DNA from: SXOA01 sp051004015
GTDB lineage: Bacteria; Planctomycetota; Planctomycetia; Pirellulales; Pirellulaceae
NCBI GenBank assembly: GCA_051004015.1
Contig: JBPCKT010000063.1
Location: forward strand, 124,001 to 188,000
Direction of reading: 5' to 3'
Length of the DNA: 64,000 nucleotides
Within the stretch, counting starts at the first letter, position 1, and every line of letters begins with the position of its first letter. This document shows positions 9,394-18,858 of this stretch, piece by piece. Made by a program: the position numbers and the translations under genes. Below the pieces are notes generated by a model. It did not search any database, was not told the DNA's origin, and saw nothing but the letters and a program-made list of their open reading frames with translations.

Positions 9394-10620
9394 TCATTTT
9401 TGCAGCTCCCCCGCCACCTCTTCCGCCTTCTTCATCACCCGCAAGATATTGCCGCTCATGATTTTGCGGACGCCTTCGGGCTTGTAGCCGCGGTTGAGCA
9501 ACTCCTGCGTGATGAACGGGTACGTGGAAACGTCTTCGAGTTGGGCGGGGACTTTGGTGATGCCGTCGTAGTCGCTGCCGATGCCGACGTGGTCGATGCC
9601 GGCGACCTTGGCGATGTGGTCGATGTGGTCGACCACGTCGTGGATGTCGCCGGCTGGGTAGGGATGGGCCAGCTCATACTTGCGCCGCTCCCGGTCATAA
9701 TCCTTGGGATCGGGAAACTTCTTTTTCAGCTCGCGGCTCACGTCGAACATTTTGGCCATCAACAGGGCCGACTCGGGGACGATGAAGCCGGGGAAGAAGT
9801 TGACCATCACCACGCCGCCATTTTCCGCGACCAGTTTCAGGATGTCGTCGGGGACGTTCCGGGGATGTTTGGCGATGGCCCGGGCGGAGGAGTGCGAGTA
9901 AATGATCGGCGATTTGCTGATGCGGAGGGCGTCTTTCATTGTCTCGTCGGAGACGTGCGACAGGTCGATGAGCATGCCCAATTTATTCATCTCGCGGACG
10001 ATCTCCTCGCCGAAGGGGGAGAGCCCCTGATTCTTGCCTGTGTCGGTCGCGGAATCGGCCCAGCTCAGGGTGTCGCTATGCGTCAGGGTCATGTAGCCGG
10101 CCCCCAACTTGTGCAGACGGCGGAGGTTTTCGATGGAGTTCTCGATGGAGTGCCCCCCTTCCACGCCGATCAGCGAAGCAATCTTGCCCGCCTTGCGAAT
10201 CCGCTCAATGTCCGCCACGGTCCGGGCCTGCTCAAAGGTTTCGGGATACCGCTTGATCATCGTCTGCACCAATTCGATTTGCTCCAGCGTCTGCTGCAGC
10301 GCGGTCCCCGATTTCGCCGTCTCGGAGGGGACATAGACGCTCCAATACTGCGCCCCCACGCCGCCGGCTTTCAGACGGGGAATGTCCGTATGCATCGCCG
10401 GCTGATTCTTGGCGATGTCCCGCTTGTCAAACGACGAGTCGGCTTTGACGCGCAGCTCCCAAGGAAGGTCGTTGTGACCGTCGAAGACGAAGGTCGAGGC
10501 GTGGACCTTTCGGCCCTCTTCCGTGAGGACGACCTTGGGACGACGAGTCTTCGCGGGCTCGTCCGCCAGGAGGGAGAGAGACAGGCTGAGGCAGAGAAAT
10601 GTGATCGACGTAGTTTTCAT
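9394..10620 (-). CDS. membrane dipeptidase, peptidase family M19
   Basis: A 408-aa exported zinc dipeptidase. A short signal peptide (MKTTSITFLCLSLSLSLLAD) precedes the TIM-barrel metallo-hydrolase. Metal-ligand motifs are visible: FDGHNDLPW (H49, D51), LIGVEGGHS, LIDLSHVSDETM, YSHSSARAI and GIGSDYDGI. The family hydrolyses dipeptides, including D-amino-acid and dehydro-dipeptides, in the periplasm. ATG 10620 is chosen because it starts the signal peptide; the in-frame extension to 10692 has no such feature. It is followed closely by a membrane protein gene. Confidence 0.93.
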   Translation of the reverse strand: MKTTSITFLCLSLSLSLLADEPAKTRRPKVVLTEEGRKVHASTFVFDGHNDLPWELRVKADSSFDKRDIAKNQPAMHTDIPRLKAGGVGAQYWSVYVPSETAKSGTALQQTLEQIELVQTMIKRYPETFEQARTVADIERIRKAGKIASLIGVEGGHSIENSIENLRRLHKLGAGYMTLTHSDTLSWADSATDTGKNQGLSPFGEEIVREMNKLGMLIDLSHVSDETMKDALRISKSPIIYSHSSARAIAKHPRNVPDDILKLVAENGGVVMVNFFPGFIVPESALLMAKMFDVSRELKKKFPDPKDYDRERRKYELAHPYPAGDIHDVVDHIDHIAKVAGIDHVGIGSDYDGITKVPAQLEDVSTYPFITQELLNRGYKPEGVRKIMSGNILRVMKKAEEVAGELQK

Positions 10621-10698
10621 GAGACACCGGGGAATGGCGAAAGTCGAGTGACGGATTGTTTCGTAGGCCATCATAACGCGGCGTGGAGACACGGTCCT

Positions 10699-10726
10699 AA
10701 GTACTAAGTACTAAGTACTGAGTACT
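10699..10726. repeat. AGTACT/AAGTACT tandem repeat
   Basis: Tandem AAGTACT units ending in GAGTACT, between the M19 dipeptidase start and the end of the FAAL fusion gene. Same word family as the tract at 4405-4430. Confidence 0.65.
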
Positions 10727-10759
10727 CAACTACTCACCCCTCACCACCTCCAGCACGGC

Positions 10760-13700
10760 CTACCTTCCCACATACCGCGGATCAATCTTGGCCGCTTCTT
10801 CGGCAACGGCGGCGACAGTGGTGCGGATTTGCTCGGCCGAGTGGGCGGAGGTGATGAAGAAGCGGAGCCGGGCTTTTTCCTCTTCGACGGCGGGATAGAG
10901 GATCGGCTGGACGTTGATGCCGCGAGCGAAGAGCGCGAGGGAAAGGTGCAATGAGTCCAGGGAATTGCCCAGGATGATGGGGACCACCGGCGTATTGTTG
11001 CTCATGCCCGTATTCAGCCCTCTGGCTTTGGCGAGCTCCAGAAACAGCCGCGAATTGGCCTGCACTTTGGCCACCCGCTGAGGCTCGGCTTGCAGGAGCT
11101 TCAGCGAAGCGAGGGCGGCAGCGGCATTGGCCGGCGGGATGCCGACGCTGAACACGAAACCCGGAGCGGTGTACTTGAGGTACTCGACCACTTCCTTGCA
11201 GCCCGCGATGTATCCGCCGCAACTGCCGAAGGTCTTACTGAGCGTCCCCATCCACAGGTCCACGTCGCGGGGGTTCACGCCAAAGTGCTCGCCGATGCCC
11301 CGGCCGGTCTTGCCCAGGGTGCCGATGGAGTGGGCCTCATCCACCAGCAGGATCGCCTTGTGCTTCTGCTTGATTTCGATGAACTTCGTCAGGTCGGGGA
11401 AATCCCCATCCATGCTGTAGACCCCTTCGATGGCGACGAGTACGCGGCGGTATTCATGCCGGGTTTCGGTCAGCAGCGTGTTGAGAGCCTGCCAGTCGTT
11501 GTGCGGAAAGGGGCGACGGCGAGCGCCCGACAGGAGCGCGCCCTGAATGATGCTGTTGTGGGCCAGGGCATCGTGCGCGATCAAGTCTCCCGCGCCGACG
11601 AGGTGGCCGATGGTGGTTTCGTTGGTCGCGTGGCCGCCGACGAAGACGATCGAGTCGTCAACGCCCAGAAAGTCGGCAATCCCCTGCTCCAGCTCGCGAT
11701 GCACCGGCTTCTCGCCCGAAACCAGCCGGCTGGCGGAGACGCTGGTGCCGTAACGGTCCACGGCGTCCTTGGCGGCAGCGCTCACCACGGGGTCTCCCGA
11801 CATGGCGATGTAGTTGTACGTCGCAAAGCTGATCAGCTCGCGCCCGCCGATGCGGGTGGTGTCCCGAGCGACGGATTCATGCACGCTGAAATACGGGTTG
11901 GGGACACCCGCCGCCGTGAGCAGCCGCATTGCCTGCTTGAGCTTGCGATACTCGGGCATCTGGCTGAAGTCGTAGCATTCAGGCGGGATTTCGCCCCCTT
12001 CAATCAGGGGTGTGCCGGCCGTGTCGAAGGTCCGCTGTACGCGGGGCTCGGTGCCGATGTACTTTTCGATCGCCTGGGCCACTTCCCGCACGGTGGACAT
12101 CTCGGCCAGCACCGCCTCGGGGAAGCGGCCGCCGAATGTCTCTTCCAGCGTGTTGGCGATTTGCAGCCGTTCCAGCGAATCCAGACCCATGTCGGTGACA
12201 ATGTTGGAATCGAGCGTGAGATTCTTGGCCCGCTCCTTGGCGATCTGGCGGACGTGCGTCATCACCTCATGGGCCACGGCCTGGTTGACTTCCCTCGCGC
12301 CCGAGACAACTTCACCCGGAGCCACGGGTGTTGCTGGGGCTCGCGCATCGGCCCGCGGCCTGGGCGCGGCCGCGACTTCCTCCCAACTGCGCCACTCGGC
12401 GATAATCTGCAGCGAGCCTTCCAGAAATTTATCCCGGCAGGCATGACGCTGGATCTTGCCGCTGGACGTCTTGGGAATCGAGCCGAAACGGACCAGAATG
12501 ACCGCGTCCGGGGGCAGCTCGTGCTCCGAGGAGACGGCCTGGCGGACGGAGTCAATCACGTCGCTCCAGTCGTCACGGCGGGTCCGCTCCACCTCGGCGA
12601 CGATGATCAGCCGCTCCCGGCCGTGCAGATCGAGGGCAAAGGCCCCGACCGCGCTGGGCTGAATTTTCGGAGTGGCCTTTTCCACGGTCATTTCAATGTC
12701 TTGCGGGTATCGATTGACGCCGCGGACAATGATCAAGTCCTTGAGCCGGCCCGTGACATACAGCTGATCGTTACGGAAAAATCCGAGATCCCCCGTGCGG
12801 AGGAACGGCCCTTCACCCGTGACCAGGTGGAACTGAAACGATTCGGCGGTTTCTCCCGGCTTATTCCAATAACCTTGCGCGACGGAGGGACTGCTGACCC
12901 AGATTTCGCCGATCCGCTCCAGGGGCAGACGCTCGTGAGTTTCGGGATTGACGATCGCGACTTGTTCATCCGGCAGCACGCGCCCGCAGCTGACCAGGGC
13001 CCGCGAGCCCGGGGCGCTATCCGCCACGGGGATGACCTGCCGCTGATCGAGGGCCTTGCCGTCGAACGAGTGAACGATGGGCCCGCGACCGAAGAAGCTG
13101 CCGGTGACGATGAGCGTGGTTTCCGCCATGCCGTAGCAGGCGTAGTGCGCCTTATGCGAGAACCCATAGGGAGCGAAACGCTCGGTGAATTTCTCCAAGG
13201 TCTCCGCCCGCACCGGCTCCGCCCCATTGAAGGCCACCTTCCAGCAGCTCAGGTCAAGGCCTTCGAGTTGATCGTCGGTGATTTTCTGCGTGCAGAGCTC
13301 GTAGGCGAAATTCGGGCCGCCGCTGATGCTCACCCGGTACTTGCTGATGCCCCGCAGCCAGCGGACCGGCTTCTGCAGAAACGCCATGGGGGACATGAGC
13401 GTGGAGTGGCGGCCGTAAAACATCACCTTCAGGCAGCCGCCGACGAGCCCCATGTCGTGGTACGTCGGCAGCCAGGAGAGTCCGCTGCTATCGCGCGTCG
13501 GCTCGAAGGCCCAGCAGATGCTTTGGCAATTGTGCAACAGGTTGGCGTGCGTCAGCATTACCCCTTTGGGGGTGCCGGTGGAACCCGAGGTGTATTGCAG
13601 CATCGCCAGCTCGGAGGGCTGGATTTTCCGCGGCTTCCAGGTGCGACCCTCGTCGTCGCTAATCTGGTCCGTGGCAATCCAAGTGAGCCCCTTGAGATGG

Positions 13701-14203
13701 GGAGCCTCGTCCAGCAGGTCGGCGCTCCTTTCGGAGACTTCATTCAAAGTTAGCGCGACCTTCGCCTGGGCGTCGTCCGAAATCGCCTGGATCCGCGCCA
13801 TGTTGCGGTTGCGCCGCGGCGGATACGCCGGCACGGCGACTGCCCCCGCCGCAAGGCAGCCGTAATAGCCAATCAGGAAATCGAGCCCATGCGGATACAG
13901 CAGCAGCGCCCGTTCGCCTCGCATCTTGAGCGCCGTCAACCGCGAGGCGACCGCCGCCACCTTGACGGCGAACTGCGCATAGGTCAGGGCCGCTTCCTCC
14001 TCTTCGCCGTCGATAGTCCGGTAAACGATGTTATCAGGCTGAATTTCAGCCCAGTACGCCAGGCAGTCAATCAGCGAGGTCCGCGGAGGATCGTACGGAG
14101 CAAGGAAACGGTCGAGGTCCAAGGTCGTGAAAGCTCCCCAAAAGTGCGCACGCGTCTCAAACGAGCAATCCTGGATTTTACTGGGGCGGAGGCGAGACTC
14201 CAA
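10760..14203 (-). CDS. fatty acyl-AMP ligase / acyl carrier protein / alpha-oxoamine synthase fusion
   Basis: A 1147-aa three-domain enzyme. Residues about 20-610 are a fatty acyl-AMP ligase with YTSGSTGTPKG (204-214), CYGMAETTL, RTGDLGF and the C-terminal KTSSGKIQRHACRD. Residues about 640-720 are an acyl carrier protein with phosphopantetheine site DMGLDSLE (Ser near 674). Residues about 750-1147 are a PLP-dependent alpha-oxoamine synthase with VDEAHSIGTLG and Schiff-base Lys near 989 in TLSKTFGSCGG. The fusion predicts activation of a fatty acid by ATP, loading on the carrier, and decarboxylative condensation with an amino acid without CoA. The product would be a long-chain alpha-aminoketone (sphingoid-like); amino acid and chain length are unknown. 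Confidence 0.9.
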   Translation of the reverse strand: MESRLRPSKIQDCSFETRAHFWGAFTTLDLDRFLAPYDPPRTSLIDCLAYWAEIQPDNIVYRTIDGEEEEAALTYAQFAVKVAAVASRLTALKMRGERALLLYPHGLDFLIGYYGCLAAGAVAVPAYPPRRNRNMARIQAISDDAQAKVALTLNEVSERSADLLDEAPHLKGLTWIATDQISDDEGRTWKPRKIQPSELAMLQYTSGSTGTPKGVMLTHANLLHNCQSICWAFEPTRDSSGLSWLPTYHDMGLVGGCLKVMFYGRHSTLMSPMAFLQKPVRWLRGISKYRVSISGGPNFAYELCTQKITDDQLEGLDLSCWKVAFNGAEPVRAETLEKFTERFAPYGFSHKAHYACYGMAETTLIVTGSFFGRGPIVHSFDGKALDQRQVIPVADSAPGSRALVSCGRVLPDEQVAIVNPETHERLPLERIGEIWVSSPSVAQGYWNKPGETAESFQFHLVTGEGPFLRTGDLGFFRNDQLYVTGRLKDLIIVRGVNRYPQDIEMTVEKATPKIQPSAVGAFALDLHGRERLIIVAEVERTRRDDWSDVIDSVRQAVSSEHELPPDAVILVRFGSIPKTSSGKIQRHACRDKFLEGSLQIIAEWRSWEEVAAAPRPRADARAPATPVAPGEVVSGAREVNQAVAHEVMTHVRQIAKERAKNLTLDSNIVTDMGLDSLERLQIANTLEETFGGRFPEAVLAEMSTVREVAQAIEKYIGTEPRVQRTFDTAGTPLIEGGEIPPECYDFSQMPEYRKLKQAMRLLTAAGVPNPYFSVHESVARDTTRIGGRELISFATYNYIAMSGDPVVSAAAKDAVDRYGTSVSASRLVSGEKPVHRELEQGIADFLGVDDSIVFVGGHATNETTIGHLVGAGDLIAHDALAHNSIIQGALLSGARRRPFPHNDWQALNTLLTETRHEYRRVLVAIEGVYSMDGDFPDLTKFIEIKQKHKAILLVDEAHSIGTLGKTGRGIGEHFGVNPRDVDLWMGTLSKTFGSCGGYIAGCKEVVEYLKYTAPGFVFSVGIPPANAAAALASLKLLQAEPQRVAKVQANSRLFLELAKARGLNTGMSNNTPVVPIILGNSLDSLHLSLALFARGINVQPILYPAVEEEKARLRFFITSAHSAEQIRTTVAAVAEEAAKIDPRYVGR

Positions 14204-14251
14204 GTAAGCGGAAGCGTGGCCGGCGGCGGTTTTGTGGAAAATGCTGATGAG

Positions 14252-15487
14252 TTACTTGGAAGTCCCCACTCGGTACAGATGCTTCTCGGTCCGCACAAAG
14301 AATGCGCCGTCGCCGACGCAGTAGGAGGCCAGGGAAGGCTCCTGAAAGCCGTTCTCGCCGAGTTTCCGGAACGTTTTGCCGGCTTTCAGAACGGTTCCCT
14401 TGCCGTCTTCGTCCTGGCAGTAGATTTTGCCGTCGGCATAAACCGGGGATGCCGAATACTTCGTGCCGATCCGCTCCGACCAATGGACATCGCCGGTCTT
14501 CGCGTCGACACAGGTGGCAATGCCTCCATCGGAGATGAGGTACAGCTCATCGCCGACTAGGAGCGGTGAGGGCGTGTGCGGCGCGCCTTTTGTCAGCGTC
14601 CATTCCACGTGCGTATCGGTCACGTCCCCTTGGCCATCGGGACGAATGGCCAGAATGCTGGGGGAATCATAGCCGGTGCTCATGTAGACCAGGCCGTGGC
14701 CGAAGACCGGCCGGGGGATCACGCTATATCCGTCGTAGGTGACGCGCCAGATTTCCTTGCCGGTTTTGGGGTCGAGAGAGTTGACGACCCCTGCGCCGGG
14801 ACTGATGACTTGTTTCTTTCCGCCGACCGTAATGACGATGCAGGTGGCGAAGGCGAATCGCTTGCCGGAGTCACTCTCGCGGGGAAACTTCCACTGGACG
14901 TCTCCCGTGGCGGCATCGAGGGCGGCCACAAAGGGGCTGCTCGCGCCGTCGCAACTGAAGACGAGCAGTCCGTCCACCAGCACCGGGGAGTTGCCGTTCC
15001 CATGCACCGGCGGGAAAGCCAGCTCTTGAGTTTTCCAAACAATGTTCCCATCCAGGTCCAGACAAGCGGTCCCTTGATGGCCGAAGTGGACGTACAGCTT
15101 GCCCCCCTCTACCAGCGGCGTGGGGCTGGCGTGGCTGTTTTTGATATGAATCCCCGGCACGGAGGCAGCGTCCCGCGAAAAGACTTCCGTATCCCAAAGG
15201 GTCGTTCCGTCCTTGGCATTCAGGCAGATCGCCCGTTGCGAGAGCTTGTCGTCAGTCAGTACTGCCGTCGTCAGATAGAGCCGGCCTTTGACGAGCGCGG
15301 TGGAGGACCAACCTTTGCCGGGAATCTCCTGTTTCCAAGCGATGTTTTTGGTCTCGCTCCACTGGATGGGCAGATTCTTTTCCGTGGAGACGCCGTTCCC
15401 CAGTGGACCGCGGAACCCAGGCCAATCGGCGGCGAAAACGGGGAGGGAAACGAACGAGACCAGGACGAGGGGAAGCAGATTTCGCAT
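14252..15487 (-). CDS. secreted PQQ-type beta-propeller protein
   Basis: A 411-aa protein with signal peptide MRNLLPLVLVSFVSLPVFAA and then repeated blades of the PQQ/BamB type, for example ADWPGFRGPLGNGVS, CLNAKDGTTLWDTEVF, LDAATGDVQWKFP, LDPKTGKEIWRVTYDG and VDAKTGDVHWSERIG. Such outer-periplasmic propellers are abundant in planctomycetes and usually act as binding scaffolds; no enzyme motif is seen. It lies 23 bp after the alpha/beta hydrolase gene and 48 bp before the FAAL fusion, all on the minus strand, so a shared transcript is possible. Confidence 0.9.
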   Translation of the reverse strand: MRNLLPLVLVSFVSLPVFAADWPGFRGPLGNGVSTEKNLPIQWSETKNIAWKQEIPGKGWSSTALVKGRLYLTTAVLTDDKLSQRAICLNAKDGTTLWDTEVFSRDAASVPGIHIKNSHASPTPLVEGGKLYVHFGHQGTACLDLDGNIVWKTQELAFPPVHGNGNSPVLVDGLLVFSCDGASSPFVAALDAATGDVQWKFPRESDSGKRFAFATCIVITVGGKKQVISPGAGVVNSLDPKTGKEIWRVTYDGYSVIPRPVFGHGLVYMSTGYDSPSILAIRPDGQGDVTDTHVEWTLTKGAPHTPSPLLVGDELYLISDGGIATCVDAKTGDVHWSERIGTKYSASPVYADGKIYCQDEDGKGTVLKAGKTFRKLGENGFQEPSLASYCVGDGAFFVRTEKHLYRVGTSK

Positions 15488-15510
15488 TGTGACGTTGAGT
15501 TTCTGGGTGG

Positions 15511-17439
15511 CTAAGGACGGGTGGCAAGTGCTTTCAGATGCGGGATGTCAAATTGCTGCAGCAAGCCGAAGCAGAACTGCTCGGGAGTTCGGTCAACCGT
15601 GTTGTTCTGCTCGATGATTTGTTTGAGGGACGCCATCTCCCCTTCCATGCCGACGCCGCCAATCGCATCCGTTTCCAAGCCGGCTGCGCACAGAGCGATG
15701 AGGCTGGTCCGCGGCCCGATGGCTTCCAGGCGGACGCTCTGCCCGCGCTCCTTCTTGAGCCAGCGGGCAGCAGCGGCGACCTGGCTGGCCTGGACTCCCA
15801 CGGGGCGCTCGCCGACTGCGGAGACGAGCAGGGCAAACAGATACGCGCGGTTCTTGACGTTCGACTCTCCAAACATGTACGGCTCGAGCACCACGACGCG
15901 GACTTTCTCGTCTAGAAGCTTCTTGATCTTCTCCTCCGCCGCTCCGCGTCCACCGTCCGTGATGAGCAGCACGGTGGATTTGGCATCGGCGGGAGCAAGT
16001 TCCACTGCCGGAACCGTCCACTCCTTGTTGATTTTGAGCTTCCAGCGGGTGACTTCGATGCCGCCGCTGGTTTCGTCGTTGAACTTGGCCGCTTCGACAT
16101 CCCAAGGATGATACGCAATGACACCGGCCAGCCGCTTGCGTGCATCGGCTTGCCAGGCGGCCAAATCTTTTCCTTCCTTGGGAGGAGCCGGCGTCTGCGG
16201 CAATCCCGACGCGAGTCGCAATGCCAGCTGATGCAAGTCCAGGTTGTCCGCCGGCAACTCCACGTTGAGCTGGTCAGCGGTTTTGATTTCCTTTTCGCAA
16301 GGGATTTCGTCGGCGGAGAAGTTCGCATTGCCGGCATACCAGTGCTGGCCAATCACCTTGTAAAGCGCCTGCCGGTTGTCCTTCTCGAAGTTGTGCGTGC
16401 CGGGATCGTAGTTGACGTGCGAATGCAAATTCTCTTCCTTGCCGAACAGTTTGTAGATCGGGCCGGAGGCATCCAGCAGCGGCTGGAGGGCGTGCGGGGC
16501 GGCGAAACAGCATTCGTCCTTCTGGTTGTAGGTCAACAGCGCGACACGCGGAGCCAGCATGGCCGTCAGGTGGGCGTAGTCGGCTGTCGTGGCCAAATCC
16601 ACCGGTGTCTGCTCGGAATCCCCCAGGTCCGAATGATTGAAAATCCGCGTGCGGAAGCTCGAATAGCCGGCGACCGGATTGGTGAGCGTGACCCGCGTAT
16701 CGAGCGAGCTGATGATGATGGTCTGCCACCCGCCGCCGGAAAGCCCGGACACGCCGACCCGCGAGGAGTCCGCATTCTCATGTTTCAGCAGCAGGTCAAT
16801 CCCGCGACTCATGGCGAGATAAAACGTCGCCAACCCGCTGCTGCCGCAAAGGTCGATTTGGTTGAGCATCGGGTGGCTGAAACCGGGCGTTTTGAGCTGC
16901 CCCATGCCGAACCACTCGACATTGAGTGTGATGATGCCCCGCTTGGCGAAGTTAATGCAGCGAGTCTGCTTATAAACGGCGGCTTTTCCTTTCCCGTCGT
17001 GACCGTTCACGTTGAGAAACACCGCATGTTTGCCCTCCAGCTTCTCGGGCTCATACAGCAGGGCTGGAATCCACAGGCCGGGAAGTGCTTCGTAGCGGAG
17101 CTTCTTGAGCTTGTAGCCCTCGCCCCCCTCGATCGTCTCCAGCCATTCCACCTTCCCCGCCGCATCGCGCCACTTCGCCGCCTCTCCCCGAAAGACCACC
17201 TTCTCCAGTGTCTCCGCCCGCATTTTCGCCGCCAGCTTCTCCCACTCCTCCTTGGAAGCCGCCTGCGGCGCCTTGGGAACGCGGGCATCGCAGAATGCCT
17301 GCACTTCGCTTTGCACCGCCATCGCATCCAGAATCGGCTTGGCCAGCAGCTCCTTGAGCGGTACATCAGCCGCGGCCAGTGGCATCGGCATAGCGACGGC
17401 AATAACGAGTGCAATCAGCAAGGGGCTGCAACGATTCAT
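15511..17439 (-). CDS. secreted alpha/beta hydrolase (acetyl-xylan-esterase-like)
   Basis: A 642-aa exported protein with signal peptide in the first 24 residues (LLIALVIAVAMPMPLAAA). An alpha/beta-hydrolase domain covers about residues 110-400 with strand VFLNVNGHDGKGK and nucleophile elbow GLSGGG (Ser234). Acid and His candidates lie near YNQKDECCF and NLHSHVNYDPGTHNF. A second, poorly recognised alpha/beta-like domain occupies about 410-642. Large two-domain planctomycete esterases of this form are presumed to act on carbohydrate esters. The substrate is not predictable. Confidence 0.82.
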   Translation of the reverse strand: MNRCSPLLIALVIAVAMPMPLAAADVPLKELLAKPILDAMAVQSEVQAFCDARVPKAPQAASKEEWEKLAAKMRAETLEKVVFRGEAAKWRDAAGKVEWLETIEGGEGYKLKKLRYEALPGLWIPALLYEPEKLEGKHAVFLNVNGHDGKGKAAVYKQTRCINFAKRGIITLNVEWFGMGQLKTPGFSHPMLNQIDLCGSSGLATFYLAMSRGIDLLLKHENADSSRVGVSGLSGGGWQTIIISSLDTRVTLTNPVAGYSSFRTRIFNHSDLGDSEQTPVDLATTADYAHLTAMLAPRVALLTYNQKDECCFAAPHALQPLLDASGPIYKLFGKEENLHSHVNYDPGTHNFEKDNRQALYKVIGQHWYAGNANFSADEIPCEKEIKTADQLNVELPADNLDLHQLALRLASGLPQTPAPPKEGKDLAAWQADARKRLAGVIAYHPWDVEAAKFNDETSGGIEVTRWKLKINKEWTVPAVELAPADAKSTVLLITDGGRGAAEEKIKKLLDEKVRVVVLEPYMFGESNVKNRAYLFALLVSAVGERPVGVQASQVAAAARWLKKERGQSVRLEAIGPRTSLIALCAAGLETDAIGGVGMEGEMASLKQIIEQNNTVDRTPEQFCFGLLQQFDIPHLKALATRP

Positions 17440-17632
17440 GGCGGTGGCTCAATGGTTTGGGACCGATGCGGCAAGTAACGGCGGATATTCTACCACGTAA
17501 CCGCCGCCTCATTCCAAGCCTCATCGCGTAGAAAGTAATTCCCTCTGGGCCTCGTCAATCTGGACGCACTGGGGCTCCCCAGGCAAAATAGTGATCGAGT
17601 GGAGTTCTCCCGAAGGCATCAAGGAGATTGCC

Positions 17633-18487
17633 ATGAAGACCATTCGCCGGATCGTGCGTGACGTTCGCCCCCACTGGGTGGGAGACGGCTTTCCCGTCCG
17701 CAGCCTGTTTTCCTACCACGACAGCGACTTCGACCCGTTTCTGCTGTTGGACTACGCCGGGCCGCATCAATTTGCACCGGCGGAGGCACCCCGCGGCGTC
17801 GGCGAGCATCCGCATCGCGGCTTTGAGACCGTGACCATCGTGTACCAGGGGGAACTGGAGCACCGCGATTCCAGCGGCAGCCACGGCTCCATTGGTCCCG
17901 GCGATGTCCAGTGGATGACGGCTGCCTCCGGCATCGTGCATGAGGAATATCACAGTCCGCGATTTTCCCGCGAGGGGGGAACCTTTGAAGTAGTTCAACT
18001 CTGGGTGAATCTGCCGGCCAAGGACAAGCTGTCGCTGCCGCGGTATCAGGGAATCCTGGACGCGCAGATTCCTGAGGTCCCGCTGGCGAATGCAGCCGGA
18101 ATCGCCCGCGTGATTGCCGGTGAGTTTCAAGGGACGCGCGGGCCGGCCCGGACGTTTACCCCCATCAACGTCTGGGATTTGCAATTGGCGCCCGCGGGAT
18201 CGGCCGAGCTCACCATTCCGGCGGGACATACTTCGCTGCTCGTCGTGCAAACAGGCGCGGTGCAGGCCAACGGCACTCTCGTCAACGCCGTGGATCTCGC
18301 GCTCTTCGAGCGCGAGGGGACTCGCATCCATCTGCAAGCGGAAGGGGCGTCTCGCGTGCTGGTCCTCACGGGCGAGCCGCTCCACGAGCCGGTCGTCGGC
18401 CAAGGCCCGTTCGTCATGAATACACGGGAGCAAATCCTGGAGGCCGTTCAAGACTACCAGGCCGGCCGGATGGGACACCTGGCGTAA
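17633..18487 (+). CDS. pirin family protein (cupin, quercetinase-like)
   Basis: A 284-aa bicupin. The N-terminal cupin has the pirin signature EHPHRGFETVTIVYQGELEH with metal-ligand His residues, and SIGPGDVQWMTAASGIVHEE supplies the remaining His/Glu ligands. A C-terminal cupin-like half ends in LTGEPLHEPVVGQGPFVMN. Bacterial pirins have been linked to quercetin 2,3-dioxygenase activity and redox-dependent regulation; the role here is not defined. The start at 17633 is preferred because AAGGAG (17621-17626) lies 6 bp upstream. Confidence 0.93.
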   Translation: MKTIRRIVRDVRPHWVGDGFPVRSLFSYHDSDFDPFLLLDYAGPHQFAPAEAPRGVGEHPHRGFETVTIVYQGELEHRDSSGSHGSIGPGDVQWMTAASGIVHEEYHSPRFSREGGTFEVVQLWVNLPAKDKLSLPRYQGILDAQIPEVPLANAAGIARVIAGEFQGTRGPARTFTPINVWDLQLAPAGSAELTIPAGHTSLLVVQTGAVQANGTLVNAVDLALFEREGTRIHLQAEGASRVLVLTGEPLHEPVVGQGPFVMNTREQILEAVQDYQAGRMGHLA

Positions 18488-18858
18488 AACCAGCCGACAT
18501 TGACGCCGCTTGTCCAAGCCAGTAGGATTTCCATCGTTCTTGAAGGGCTCTCTAAATTGCAGCCGTCAAATGCCCCAACGCCCTGATGTCAACTACGTGT
18601 CAGAGCACTGCCTCTATATGGTGCTTTTTGCTTCTTGCTCGGGTGGCACCTAAAGCTGTCTGATCGGCGGCGATGCTGCGCATCTAGCGCGACAATCGGC
18701 CGCGCAAAAGTTGCGCCTCTATCTGTCCCTCTGCAAGTTCGAACGTAAAAGCGGCTACTAAAGCAGGGACGGTTCTTAATCTTGGACGTGCGGCGAATGA
18801 GTTGCCGGCAATGGCATTCGCGCTGTCTGCTGTCACCCGATTTGTAAAGGAATTACTC
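18488..18858. other. intergenic region without recognised feature
   Basis: 371 bp between pirin and the VapD-like gene. No convincing coding frame. It ends in AAAGGA at 18846, a good ribosome binding site for the next gene. A promoter for the 18.8-22.5 kb gene run probably lies here but no clear -35/-10 pair was found. Confidence 0.5.

Noticed and set aside
11090..13753. An 887-codon open frame on the plus strand opposite the FAAL fusion gene
   Set aside because: It is antisense to a gene with complete catalytic motifs and shows no domain features. High-GC DNA gives such long mirror frames. The same reasoning removes long antisense frames at 5479-7476, 23758-26112, 43964-46549 and 37222-38655.
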